A stretch of DNA of 64,000 nucleotides from Nocardia xishanensis NBRC 101358 (GTDB taxonomy: Bacteria; Actinomycetota; Actinomycetes; Mycobacteriales; Mycobacteriaceae): the NCBI RefSeq assembly GCF_001613365.1, contig NZ_BDCF01000022.1:52414-116413 (forward strand), given 5' to 3'. The notes beneath the pieces were generated by a model. That model did not search any database, was not told where the DNA came from, and saw nothing but the letters and a program-made list of their open reading frames with translations. A program made the position numbers and the translations under genes. Positions 25,189-34,633 of this stretch are shown piece by piece; the first letter of the stretch is position 1, and the number at the start of each line of letters is the position of its first letter.

Positions 25189-25809
25189 ATGGCACGACTG
25201 ACCCGGTCCGAGAGTCAGGCCCGCACCAGGGCCGATCTGGTCGCCACAGCGCGCGACCTCTTCCTGACCGACGGGTACGCGAAGACCTCGATGGAACGGG
25301 TCGCGGAAGAAGCCGGCTACTCCAAGGGCGCGGTCTACTCCAACTTCCGCACCAAGAAGGAGCTGTGCCTCGAGGTGCTCGAGCACATCCACGCCACCAA
25401 GTTCGGCGAGGTCGCCGAACTCGTCGCCGCGGAAGAGAGCCTGGACGACCGGCTCGCGCGGCTCCAGGACTGGGCCGAACGCACGCTCGGCGACATCGGC
25501 TGGACCATGCTCGAATTCGAATTCGCCACGCTTTCCCGCGACGACCCCGAGTTGCGAGCCGCGCTGGTGTCCAATCTCGGGGCGGTGCGCGGCGCGGTGG
25601 CCGCGCAGTTGCAGATCCTGGCCGACAGTCTCGGGTTGGTCTTGCCGATGCCCGCCGAGGACGCGGCGGCCACGGTGCTGAGCCTCGGCCTCGGGCTCGG
25701 CATTCAGCGCGCCATCGACCCGTCCCTGTCGGCCCGGTTGATCACCGACGCGGTGCGGCTGCTGCTGAGCGTCGCCGAACGGTCGACGCCGGTGCGCGCC
25801 GCCGAATGA
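25189..25809 (+). CDS. TetR family transcriptional regulator (Rv3295-like)
   Basis: 206 residues. The TetR helix-turn-helix is clear: ARTRADLVATARDLFLTDGY, KTSMERVAEEAGYSKGAVYS (about 10-50), then NFRTKKELCLEVLEHIHATK. The C-terminal domain is helical with WTMLEFEFATLSRDDPELRA. By position beside lhr it matches M. tuberculosis Rv3295. Its target may be the divergent patatin-SDR unit, 68 bp away. Its TGA overlaps the ATG of the mini-ORF repeat that follows. Confidence 0.9.
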   Translation: MARLTRSESQARTRADLVATARDLFLTDGYAKTSMERVAEEAGYSKGAVYSNFRTKKELCLEVLEHIHATKFGEVAELVAAEESLDDRLARLQDWAERTLGDIGWTMLEFEFATLSRDDPELRAALVSNLGAVRGAVAAQLQILADSLGLVLPMPAEDAAATVLSLGLGLGIQRAIDPSLSARLITDAVRLLLSVAERSTPVRAAE

Positions 25810-25892
25810 GCGAACGTAGTGAGCGAATCATGTGCCGGTGCGCATTCGCGCGTGCCGGAGCCGAGCGCCCCTGCGAGGCGCAGGCATGAGCG
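25806..25892 (+). repeat. Dispersed mini-ORF repeat, copy 2
   Basis: A 27-codon frame (25806-25889) begins MSERSERIMC and ends EAQA. Its ATG overlaps the TGA of the TetR gene (ATGA), and its own TGA overlaps a following ATGAGC. Nucleotide identity with copy 1 (minus strand, 1352-1432) is nearly complete over the first 30 nt and over the last 15 nt, with a diverged middle. Here it leads into no recognised plus-strand gene. Confidence 0.8.
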
Positions 25893-25902
25893 CGGGCCGC
25901 GC

Positions 25903-26448
25903 TCACGGGGGAAAGTGCAGGGTCCACTCGCCGCGATAGTGCAGCCGGGTGACGCTGCCGGGCGGAATGTCGATCCGCCAGAACGATTTCGGCGGGGCGT
26001 CCAGCGTCACAAGCAGCGCCGCGCGGATCACGGCGGGATGGGTCACCGCGACGGTGGACATGCCCCCGGACGCGATCTCGGCCATCCAGTACCTGGTCCG
26101 CTCGATCACGTCCGTCACCGATTCGCCGCCGTGCCCGCGGAACTGCGGGTTGGTCAGCCAGGCGTAGAGCTCGTCCTGCGGCACCGACATCAGCTCGCCG
26201 CCGCGCCACGCGCCCGCGTCCAAATCGCGCAGCCGGTCGTCCTCCTCGCCGGGCAGGCCGAGCAGGGCGGCGGTCTCGACGGTGCGACGCTCCGGTCCGG
26301 TGAGCACCCGCGGCGCGGTCAACGGCATGCAGGCGGCGATGGCGCGGCGGCCGGCCTCGGTGAGAGATTCATCGACTGGAAAGCGTGCCTTTCGCATCGC
26401 CTCGGTCATGCCATGGCTGACCAGGTCGAGTCTTAGCACCTTCTGCAC
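25903..26448 (-). CDS. Histidine phosphatase superfamily protein
   Basis: About 181 residues. The usual RHG catalytic motif appears as VSHGMTEA, that is with Ser in place of Arg, followed by LTEAGRRAIAACM, the TGPERRTVETAALLG arginine segment, DLDAGAWRGG, and the second histidine in VTHPAVIRAALLV. The two histidines and the second arginine are present. The start is uncertain: GTG 26448 or GTG 26439, both just upstream of LRLDLVSHG. Members are phosphomonoesterases or mutases. The altered motif may be a subfamily trait, but activity should not be assumed. It is divergent from lhr. Confidence 0.82.
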   Translation of the reverse strand: MQKVLRLDLVSHGMTEAMRKARFPVDESLTEAGRRAIAACMPLTAPRVLTGPERRTVETAALLGLPGEEDDRLRDLDAGAWRGGELMSVPQDELYAWLTNPQFRGHGGESVTDVIERTRYWMAEIASGGMSTVAVTHPAVIRAALLVTLDAPPKSFWRIDIPPGSVTRLHYRGEWTLHFPP

Positions 26449-26652
26449 GGTGGAAGCGTACGATGCGGCGCCTGCCGGCGGACCCTTATCCCTCGCTAGG
26501 GCGGCTCGACGTGCGCTGTCGGGTAGCGCTCGATTTGCCCACCGGTGGCCAGGACGGTTCGCCGCGCGCCTCGATGACGCAGGTCCCTCCGAAGCCGCCG
26601 GTTGCCGCCGCGCGGCCGGGTGCCTGTCGGTGCCGGGGTGCAGACTGATCGC

Positions 26653-29600
26653 ATGGCCACGTTCTCCACCGCCATGTTCTCCCGCGCGACCCAGGAATGG
26701 TTCGACGGCGCCTTCCCCGCGCCGACCTCGGCCCAGCTCGGCGCGTGGCAGGCCATCGCGGCCGGAGAACACACCCTGGTTGTCGCGCCGACCGGTTCGG
26801 GCAAGACGCTCTCCGCGTTCCTCTGGGCGATCGACGAACTGGCCGCGCGGGAGCGGCAGGAGGCCGAGCAGGCCGAGCGCAGGAGGCGGCGCCGAGCCGG
26901 CGATACCGAAAACGGCAAGGTCGAGCACGCGGGAACCACGGTGCTGTACGTGTCGCCGCTGAAGGCGCTCGCGGTGGACGTGGAGCGCAACCTGCGCGCG
27001 CCCCTGGTCGGCGTCACCCAGACCGCCAAACGGCTCGGCCTCGACCCGCCCGACATCACCGTCGGCGTTCGCTCGGGCGATACCAGCGCCGCCGACCGCC
27101 GCGCCATGCAGCGCACCCCGCCCGACATTCTGATCACCACGCCGGAGTCGCTGTTCCTCATGCTCACCTCCGCGGCGCGCGAGACCCTGCGCACCGTGCG
27201 GACGGTGATCGTGGACGAGGTGCACGCTATCGCCGGTTCCAAGCGCGGCTCACACCTGGCGCTGTCGCTGGCCCGGCTGGATCTGATGACCGAGCGGCCC
27301 GCCCAGCGCATCGGGCTCTCGGCCACCGTGCGCCCGCCGGAGGAGGTGGGCCGGTTCCTGGTGGGCAACGCGCCGATCACCATCGTGTCCCCGCCCGCGC
27401 CGAAGACCTTCGACCTTTCGGTGCGGGTGCCGGTGCCGGACATGACCGAGCCGGGCGAATCCGATCAGCCGGGCTCGATCTGGCCGCACGTCGACGAGGC
27501 CATCGTCGATCTCGTCCTCGACCACAACTCCTCGATCGTGTTCGCGAATTCGCGCAGGCTGGCCGAACGGCTCACGGCCCGGCTCAACGAGGCGTACTCC
27601 GCCCGGCTCGGCGATCCGATCGACACCGCGCACGCGCCGCCCGCGCAGCTGGGCCCGTCCACCCAGGTGATTCACGGGGCCGATCAGCTGCTGGCGCGCG
27701 CGCACCACGGTTCGGTGAGCAAGGAGCAGCGCGCGCTGATCGAGGACGACCTGAAGAGCGGTCGCCTGCGCTGCGTGGTCGCGACGAGCAGCCTGGAGCT
27801 CGGTATCGACATGGGCGCGGTAGACCTGGTGGTGCAGGTCGAGGCGCCGCCCTCGGTGGCGAGCGGCTTGCAGCGCATCGGGCGGGCGGGTCATCAGGTC
27901 GGCGAGATCTCGCGCGGGGTGCTTTTCCCGAAGCACCGCACCGACGTCATCCACTGCGCCGTCGCCGCGCAGCGGATGGTGACCGGGCAGATCGAGGCGA
28001 TCCAGATCCCGGCGCACCCGCTCGACATCCTGGCCCAGCAGACCGTCGCGGCCTGCGCGCTCGAGCCGATCGACGTGGACGCCTGGTTCGACACCGTGCG
28101 CGGGACCGGCAGCTACGCCGGGCTGCCACGCTCGGCCTACGAGTCGGTGCTCGACCTGCTCTCCGGCCGTTATCCCTCCGATGAATTCGCGGAACTGCGT
28201 CCCCGGCTGGTGTGGGATCGCGACGCGGGCACCCTCACCGGCCGCCCCGGCGCGCAGCGGCTGGCAGTGACCTCCGGCGGTGCGATTCCGGACCGCGGCA
28301 TGTTCGCGGTGTACATGGTGGGCGAACGGAATTCGCGGGTCGGCGAACTCGACGAGGAGATGGTCTACGAATCCCGCGTCGGCGACGTGTTCGCCCTCGG
28401 CGCGACCAGCTGGCGCATCGAGGAGATCACCTTCGACCGGGTCATGGTGACGCCCGCCTTCGGGCAGCCGGGCAGACTCCCGTTCTGGCACGGCGACGGG
28501 CTCGGCAGGCCCGCCGAATTAGGCGCCGCGCTCGGCGAATTCATTCGTAAGGCGGGCCGGGAGTCCGCCGAGGCGCTCACCAGGTCGGTCGAGCCGACTG
28601 CCGCCGATGCGCCTTCCGCATCCAGGAAGGTCACGTCCCAGCGCGTCGGAAAAGGGGGCACCGCAGGCGATTCGGCGCCGAACGTGGCGACCGACGGACT
28701 CGGCCGCATCGTCGCCGCCGCCGGACTCGACGACAATGCCACCGCGAATCTCGTCACGCTGCTGGAGGATCAGCGCACCGCCACCGGTCAGCTGCCCACC
28801 GACCGCACGCTGATCGTCGAGCGGTTCCGCGACGAACTGGGCGACTGGCGGCTGGTGCTGCACTCGCCGTACGGTCTGCCGGTGCACGCGCCGTGGGCGC
28901 TGGCGGTCGGCTCCCGGCTGCGCGAGCGATTCGGCGTCGACGCCGCGCCGACCGCCTCCGACGACGGCATCGTCGTGCGGCTGCCCGACACCACCGACGA
29001 TCCGCCCGGCGCGGAGCTTTTCGTTTTCGAGCAGGACGAGATCGACGACATCGTCACCGAACAGGTCGGCGGCTCCGCGCTTTTCGCGTCCCGGTTCCGC
29101 GAATGCGCGGCGCGGGCGTTGCTGCTGCCGCGGCGCGATCCGGGCAAGCGTGCGCCGCTGTGGCAGCAGCGGCAGCGCTCGGCGCAGCTACTGGACGTGG
29201 CACGCAAGTTCCCCGACTTCCCGATCCTGCTGGAGACGGTGCGCGAATGCTTGCGTGACGTCTACGACCTGCCGAATCTCCGGGACCTGCTCGGCCGGGT
29301 CGCGCGCAGGCAGGTGCGCCTCGTCGAGGTGGAGACCGCGACGCCGTCGCCGTTCGCCAGCGCGCTGCTGTTCGACTACATCGGCCAGTTCATGTACGAG
29401 GGCGACAGCCCGCTGGCCGAGCGAAGGGCCGCCGCGCTGTCACTGGATTCCGGTCTGCTCGCCGAATTGCTCGGCCGCGTGGAGCTGCGCGAATTGCTCG
29501 ACCCGGTGGTGCTGGAACAGACCGAGCGCGAACTGCAACGGCTCACGCCGGAACGACGCGCCCGCGACGCCGAAGGGCTCGCCGATCTGCTACGTCTGCT

Positions 29601-31692
29601 CGGGCCGCTGACTGCCGAAGAAGCGGCGGTGCGTTGTGTCGGTGTAGTACGGCCGCCCGGTGTCGATGATGCGATGTCGCACGGTGACGCGCTGGCGCAG
29701 GGTGCTGGTGACGCGCTGACGCACGGTACCGGTGACACGGCGCCGGGCGGCGCCGACGGGTGGACGGCGGATGCGGGTGCGGCCGACGAGCCGGCGCCAC
29801 CGGTCGGCGATCCGCGTCCCTGGTTCGCCGAACTCGCGAAAGCCCGCCGCGCGCTGGAAGTCTCGTTCGCGGGCAAGACCTGGTGGGTGGCCGTCGAGGA
29901 CGCCTCACGCCTGCGCGACGCGCTCGGCGTCCCGCTGCCGATCGGCACGCCCGCCGCGTTCATCGAACCGGTCGCCGACCCGCTCGGCGACCTGGTCGGC
30001 CGCTACGCCCGCACGCACGGGCCGTTCACCACCGAGGCCGTCGCGGCGCGCTTCGGCATCGGCCCCGCTGTCGCCGCCGCGGCACTGCATCGCCTGGTGG
30101 CCGAAAAGCGCGCGGTGGAAGGTGAATTCACGCCGGGTGCCAGCGGCGCCGAATGGTGCGACACCCAGGTGCTGCGGCGGCTGCGACGGCGGTCGCTCGC
30201 CGCGGCGCGGCACGAGGTGGAACCCGTCGCGACCGCGGCATTCGGACGCTTTCTGCCGTCCTGGCAGCACGTCGAGACCAGCGAGCTGCGCGGCGTCGAC
30301 GGCGTCGCGGCCGTGGTGGAACAGCTTGCCGGAGTGCCCATTCCGGCCTCGGCGTGGGAGTCGCTGATCCTGCCCGCCCGCGTCCGCGACTATTCGCCCG
30401 CGATGTTGGACGAGCTGATGGCCGCCGGTGAGGTGGTGTGGTCGGGGCACGGCGCCATCACGGCCAAGGACGGGTGGATCGCGCTGCACTTGGCCGAGCA
30501 GGCCTCGTTCACGCTGGCGCCGCCGGACGAGATCGAGCTCTCCGAGGCGCACCTCCGTTTGCTCGACGCGCTGGGTGCGACATTGGCGCCGCGCACGTCG
30601 CTGATCTCGGACTCGCCGGGCCGAGACGACGTGGCGCCACTCGCCGCCGACGCGCCGACGAAATCCGCCGGGGAGGCGGCGGTGTCACTCGATGGGGACA
30701 AAAGCCCGGCAGGTGATCGCGCGCGGCTCGGCGAGCCCGTTCGGCTGCCCCCCGTCTTGCACGGTGGCGGCGCGTATTTCTTCCGTCAGCTCTCCGACGC
30801 CACCGGCCTGCTGGACGATACGGCGGTGGCCGCGGCGCTGTGGGAACTGGTGTGGGCGGGCGTGGTTTCCGGCGACACCTTCGCACCGGTGCGCGCCTTG
30901 CTCGCCGGCACCTCGCGCACCACGACCGCGCATCGGACCCCGCGTCGCGCGCCGCGCGGCCGCGCCTACCTGCCCCGGCCGAGCATGCCGACCCGGTCCG
31001 GCCCGCCCGCGGTCGCCGGGCGCTGGTCGCTGCTGCCGGAACGCGTCGCCGACAACACGATTCGCGCGCACGCGACGGCGGACATGCTTCTGGAGCGCTA
31101 CGGCGTGCTGACCAGGGGGTCGGTGCAGAACGAGGGCGTCGCGGGCGGTTTCGCGCTGATGTACCGGGTGCTCACCGAATTCGAGGACCGCGGCCGCTGC
31201 CGCCGCGGCTATTTCGTCGACTCGCTCGGCGGCGCGCAGTTCTCCACCACCGACGTGGTCGACCGGCTGCGCTCCTTCGACACCGACCGCGCCCGCTCCG
31301 GCGATACGGCGCGGCAGGGCAATGCGCTGGCGCTGGCGGCTTGCGACCCCGCCAATCCGTATGGCGCGGCCCTCGGCTGGCCGAAGGGTGATGGCGACAG
31401 CGGCCACCGCCCCGGCCGCAAGGCGGGGGCGCTCGTCGTGCTGGTGGACGGCGAGCTCGTGCTCTATCTGGAGCGCGGCGGCAAGACGTTGCTCACCTTC
31501 ACCGAGGACCCGAACGCGCGCCAAGCCGCCGCCGCGGAACTCGCCGAGCTGGTCCGTCGCCGCCGGGTCGACTCACTGGTGATCGACCGGGTGGACGGAG
31601 AATCGGTGCACGGCAATACCTTCGCGGCTTTCCTCATCGAGGCGGGCTTCTCCGCGACGCCGCGCGGGCTGCGATTGCGGAGGCAACTGTGA
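26653..31692 (+). CDS. lhr: ATP-dependent helicase Lhr
   Basis: A large superfamily 2 3'-5' DNA/RNA helicase of 1679 residues (about 1513 in M. tuberculosis Rv3296). Walker A APTGSGKT is at residues 45-52, Walker B DEVH at 188-191, the SAT motif at 223-225 and the GRAGH box QRIGRAGHQ near 425. The Lhr-core winged-helix and beta-barrel region and the long Lhr C-terminal domain follow. Several linkers are expanded: about 660-690, 1010-1055 (repeats of DALxxGxGDA) and 1335-1375, all Ala/Gly/Asp rich. ATG 26653 gives MATFSTAMFS. It lies 15 bp upstream of nei2, forming a DNA-repair pair. Confidence 0.95.
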   Translation: MATFSTAMFSRATQEWFDGAFPAPTSAQLGAWQAIAAGEHTLVVAPTGSGKTLSAFLWAIDELAARERQEAEQAERRRRRRAGDTENGKVEHAGTTVLYVSPLKALAVDVERNLRAPLVGVTQTAKRLGLDPPDITVGVRSGDTSAADRRAMQRTPPDILITTPESLFLMLTSAARETLRTVRTVIVDEVHAIAGSKRGSHLALSLARLDLMTERPAQRIGLSATVRPPEEVGRFLVGNAPITIVSPPAPKTFDLSVRVPVPDMTEPGESDQPGSIWPHVDEAIVDLVLDHNSSIVFANSRRLAERLTARLNEAYSARLGDPIDTAHAPPAQLGPSTQVIHGADQLLARAHHGSVSKEQRALIEDDLKSGRLRCVVATSSLELGIDMGAVDLVVQVEAPPSVASGLQRIGRAGHQVGEISRGVLFPKHRTDVIHCAVAAQRMVTGQIEAIQIPAHPLDILAQQTVAACALEPIDVDAWFDTVRGTGSYAGLPRSAYESVLDLLSGRYPSDEFAELRPRLVWDRDAGTLTGRPGAQRLAVTSGGAIPDRGMFAVYMVGERNSRVGELDEEMVYESRVGDVFALGATSWRIEEITFDRVMVTPAFGQPGRLPFWHGDGLGRPAELGAALGEFIRKAGRESAEALTRSVEPTAADAPSASRKVTSQRVGKGGTAGDSAPNVATDGLGRIVAAAGLDDNATANLVTLLEDQRTATGQLPTDRTLIVERFRDELGDWRLVLHSPYGLPVHAPWALAVGSRLRERFGVDAAPTASDDGIVVRLPDTTDDPPGAELFVFEQDEIDDIVTEQVGGSALFASRFRECAARALLLPRRDPGKRAPLWQQRQRSAQLLDVARKFPDFPILLETVRECLRDVYDLPNLRDLLGRVARRQVRLVEVETATPSPFASALLFDYIGQFMYEGDSPLAERRAAALSLDSGLLAELLGRVELRELLDPVVLEQTERELQRLTPERRARDAEGLADLLRLLGPLTAEEAAVRCVGVVRPPGVDDAMSHGDALAQGAGDALTHGTGDTAPGGADGWTADAGAADEPAPPVGDPRPWFAELAKARRALEVSFAGKTWWVAVEDASRLRDALGVPLPIGTPAAFIEPVADPLGDLVGRYARTHGPFTTEAVAARFGIGPAVAAAALHRLVAEKRAVEGEFTPGASGAEWCDTQVLRRLRRRSLAAARHEVEPVATAAFGRFLPSWQHVETSELRGVDGVAAVVEQLAGVPIPASAWESLILPARVRDYSPAMLDELMAAGEVVWSGHGAITAKDGWIALHLAEQASFTLAPPDEIELSEAHLRLLDALGATLAPRTSLISDSPGRDDVAPLAADAPTKSAGEAAVSLDGDKSPAGDRARLGEPVRLPPVLHGGGAYFFRQLSDATGLLDDTAVAAALWELVWAGVVSGDTFAPVRALLAGTSRTTTAHRTPRRAPRGRAYLPRPSMPTRSGPPAVAGRWSLLPERVADNTIRAHATADMLLERYGVLTRGSVQNEGVAGGFALMYRVLTEFEDRGRCRRGYFVDSLGGAQFSTTDVVDRLRSFDTDRARSGDTARQGNALALAACDPANPYGAALGWPKGDGDSGHRPGRKAGALVVLVDGELVLYLERGGKTLLTFTEDPNARQAAAAELAELVRRRRVDSLVIDRVDGESVHGNTFAAFLIEAGFSATPRGLRLRRQL

Positions 31693-31707
31693 CGACGGGA
31701 GCGGTGC

Positions 31708-32487
31708 ATGCCTGAGGGGGACACCGTCTTTCTGACCGCGCACCGGCTGCGGCTCGCGCTCGTCGGAAAGACGCTGGTGCGCAGCGATTTCCGGGTACCG
31801 CGTTACGCGACGGTGGATCTCGTCGGCGACCTGGTCGAAGAGGTCGGCAGCTACGGCAAGCACCTGTTCATCCGCACCACCACCGCGAGCATCCACACTC
31901 ATTTGAAGATGGAGGGGGAGTGGCGTACCTATTGCGCGGGTGAGCGCTGGACGCGTCCGCGGGTGCACGCGCGGGTGGTGCTCGGCACCGACGACACCGA
32001 GGCCGTCGGCTTCTCGCTGGGCACCGTCGAGGTGTTGCGCCGCGCCGACGAGCACACCGCGACCGATCACCTCGGCCCCGACCTGCTCGGCCCGAATTGG
32101 GATGCGGCCGAGGCCGTTCGGCGGTTGGCGCGGCATCCCGCGCAACCCGTCGGCCTCGCCCTGCTCGATCAGCGCAATCTGGCAGGCATCGGCAACATTT
32201 ACCGCAGCGAGGTGTGCTTCCTCCGCAAAGTGCATCCGGCCACCCCGATCGACGCGGTGCCGGATCTACTGGCCCTGGTCAACGAGGCGCACCGGGTGCT
32301 CACCGAGGCGGCGCACCGGCCACCGTGGCGAGCGCTGGTCTACGGCCGCCAGCGCCGTCCCTGCCAGCGCTGCGGCACCCGGATCGAGGTGCGGCCGCTC
32401 GCCGAGACGAACCCGGCCTCGGATCGCATCACGCAGCGCGAGCGCGGCATCTACTATTGCCCTCGCTGCCAACCGGAACCGGCCTGA
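31708..32487 (+). CDS. nei2: Formamidopyrimidine/endonuclease VIII-type DNA glycosylase
   Basis: Removes oxidised pyrimidines and nicks abasic sites. 259 residues. The catalytic N-terminus MPEGDTVF provides Pro2 and Glu3, THLKMEGEW carries a conserved lysine, the helix-two-turn-helix element is NLAGIGNIYRSEVCF, and the C-terminal zinc finger has CQRCG and CPRC. The set is complete. It is syntenic with M. tuberculosis Rv3297 (nei2). The 15-bp gap from lhr suggests co-transcription, which links helicase remodelling and base excision repair. Confidence 0.94.
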   Translation: MPEGDTVFLTAHRLRLALVGKTLVRSDFRVPRYATVDLVGDLVEEVGSYGKHLFIRTTTASIHTHLKMEGEWRTYCAGERWTRPRVHARVVLGTDDTEAVGFSLGTVEVLRRADEHTATDHLGPDLLGPNWDAAEAVRRLARHPAQPVGLALLDQRNLAGIGNIYRSEVCFLRKVHPATPIDAVPDLLALVNEAHRVLTEAAHRPPWRALVYGRQRRPCQRCGTRIEVRPLAETNPASDRITQRERGIYYCPRCQPEPA

Positions 32488-32677
32488 GAGCGCCGCGCGA
32501 CAGCCGTCCGGAAAGTTGTTCCGCATTCTCGGTTGATGCTGACCTTGTTCGGGTCAACGTGGTTGCTAATCTGTCTTTACGCCCGTAAATCTCCAGAGTA
32601 GGGTTCGAGCTCATCGAACTTATGTGAGCCGCAATTCCAATTGCGGCGCACATGTTTCCGGTCTCGGGGAGCAAACC

Positions 32678-34633
32678 ATGGAACTCACGGCAGGGCAGCG
32701 GGCGGCGCTGGAGCTGATCTGCGACACGTTCGCGCCCGGCGACGGTCTCGCGCTGCCGCCCGCCTCCGAACTCGGGGTCGCCGACGTGGTGGTCCAACTG
32801 CTCTCCCGCAATCCGCGCGAGGCCGAACGCAAACAGGTGACGACGCTGCTCGGTCTATGGGATTCGCCGGCGCTCGGCCTGCTCGCAGGCATGGGTCCGC
32901 GCCGGTTCTCGACCCGCTCACAGGCCGATCGCGAACGGCTGCTGCTTCGCCTCGGCGAATCGCGGTTCGGGGCCAAGCGCGCGATCTTCCAGGCGCTCAA
33001 ACAGGCCGCGCTGCTGGCGTACTACACAACGCCGGGACCCGACGGCAGCAATCCGCTGTGGAAGGAGATGGGCTATCCCGCTCCGCCCGGCCCGTTGCCA
33101 GGCGCGCCGAAGCCCGCCCTGCATCCGGTGCGGCCCGAGGCGGGCGGCACGCTCGACTGCGATGTGGTCGTCGTCGGTTCCGGCGCGGGCGGCGGCGCGG
33201 CTGCGGCGGTGCTCGCCGAGGCGGGTCTGGACGTGATCGTGCTGGAGCGCGGCGAGTACTACGACGACGCCGATTTCGGCGCGGGCGAACTCGACGCGCT
33301 GCTGCGGCTGTACGCGCCGGGCCCATCGGCCACCGCGGAAGGTCAGCTCACTCTGGTGGCGGGCACGTGCCTCGGCGGCGGCACGGTGGTCAACTGGAGC
33401 ACGTCGCTGCGCACACCGGACGAGGTGCGCGCGGAATGGGCGAGTCTGGGCGCCACCCAGTTCGCCGAGGACGAATACGGCGCCGCGCTGGACGCCGTCG
33501 AAGGACGGCTCGGCGTCACCTACGACCGCTCACCCGGCTCGGCGCGTGACGGAGTGCTCGAGCGCGGACTCGCGGCGCTCGGCTGGGATGTCTCGCCGCT
33601 GCCACGCAATGTCACCGCGTCCTGCGACGCGGGCGTGGAATGCGGTCGCTGCGGCTACGGCTGCCGGCTCGGCGCGAAGCAGACCGTGACCAAGACCTGG
33701 CTGGCCGACGCGGCCGCGCGCGGCGCTCGCCTGGTGATCGGCGCCGACGTCCGGCGCGTCGAGGTCTCCGGCGGACGCGCCGAAGGCGTCAGCGCGGTCA
33801 CCGCCGACGGCGCGGAGTTCACGGTTCGCGCCCGCGCCGTTGTGGTCGCCGCCGGCGCGGTGCAGACGCCCGCGCTGCTGCGCCGCTCCGGGTTGCGGAA
33901 CAAGAACATCGGCGATTACCTGCGGCTGCATCCGGCCTCGGCGGTGTTCGGCGTCTTCGACGAGGAGATCCGGCCGTGGGAGGGCGGGTTGCAGACCAGG
34001 ATCTCGCGCAGGCACAGCGATCTCGACGAGCGCGGCTACGGCGTGATCTACGAGACCGGCCCGCTGCACCCCGGCCTGCTGGTCGGCTTCATGAACTGGC
34101 GGGGCGGGACCGAACACCGCGCCGCCATGCTGGATCTGGCCCGCACCGCGGCCGTCGGCGTCATCACCCGCGACCGCGACCACGGGCGGGTCACAGTGGA
34201 CCGGGCGGGCGAGCCCGTCGTCCGCTACCGGCTCTCCGAGCGCGACCGGGCGCACCTGCACACCGGAATCGCCGGCGCGGCGAGCATTCTCGAGGCGGCG
34301 GGCGCGCGACGCGTGTTCTCCGGCCATCAGGCGGGCGCGGCGTACGAGCCCGGGGTCAGCGGCTCGCACGAGGAATTCGTCGCGGCCTGCCTCGCGGCCG
34401 GATACGAACCGGGTCGCTGCGGCATGGGCGCGCTGCACATCATGGGCTCGGCGCGGATGGGCGGCTCCCGCGACATGTCGGCGACCGATCCCGACGGCGC
34501 GACCTGGGAGGTGCCCAACATCGTCGTCGCGGACGCGTCCTGCTTCCCGACGGCGTCCGGGGTGAACCCGATGGTGTCGATCGAGGCGATCGCCCTCATG
34601 AACGCGAAACGTCTTGTCGCGCGGCTGAGTTGA
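32678..34633 (+). CDS. GMC-family oxidoreductase (long-chain alcohol oxidase-like)
   Basis: 651 residues. An N-terminal helical domain of about 155 residues (TAGQRAALELICDTFAP) precedes the FAD-binding CDVVVVGSGAGGGAA (about 161-175). Then come a GTCLGGGTVVNWSTS motif, a cysteine-rich CGRCGYGCRLGAKQT stretch, and the C-terminal GMC histidine/asparagine region (MGSARMGGS; ASGVNPMVSIEAIA). This layout, with the extra N-terminal domain, is that of fatty-alcohol oxidase-like and sterol-oxidase-like GMC enzymes. ATG 32678 follows GGGGAGC. Substrate is unknown. Immediately after its stop begins the relaxase remnant, so the 3' end marks a junction. Confidence 0.87.
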   Translation: MELTAGQRAALELICDTFAPGDGLALPPASELGVADVVVQLLSRNPREAERKQVTTLLGLWDSPALGLLAGMGPRRFSTRSQADRERLLLRLGESRFGAKRAIFQALKQAALLAYYTTPGPDGSNPLWKEMGYPAPPGPLPGAPKPALHPVRPEAGGTLDCDVVVVGSGAGGGAAAAVLAEAGLDVIVLERGEYYDDADFGAGELDALLRLYAPGPSATAEGQLTLVAGTCLGGGTVVNWSTSLRTPDEVRAEWASLGATQFAEDEYGAALDAVEGRLGVTYDRSPGSARDGVLERGLAALGWDVSPLPRNVTASCDAGVECGRCGYGCRLGAKQTVTKTWLADAAARGARLVIGADVRRVEVSGGRAEGVSAVTADGAEFTVRARAVVVAAGAVQTPALLRRSGLRNKNIGDYLRLHPASAVFGVFDEEIRPWEGGLQTRISRRHSDLDERGYGVIYETGPLHPGLLVGFMNWRGGTEHRAAMLDLARTAAVGVITRDRDHGRVTVDRAGEPVVRYRLSERDRAHLHTGIAGAASILEAAGARRVFSGHQAGAAYEPGVSGSHEEFVAACLAAGYEPGRCGMGALHIMGSARMGGSRDMSATDPDGATWEVPNIVVADASCFPTASGVNPMVSIEAIALMNAKRLVARLS

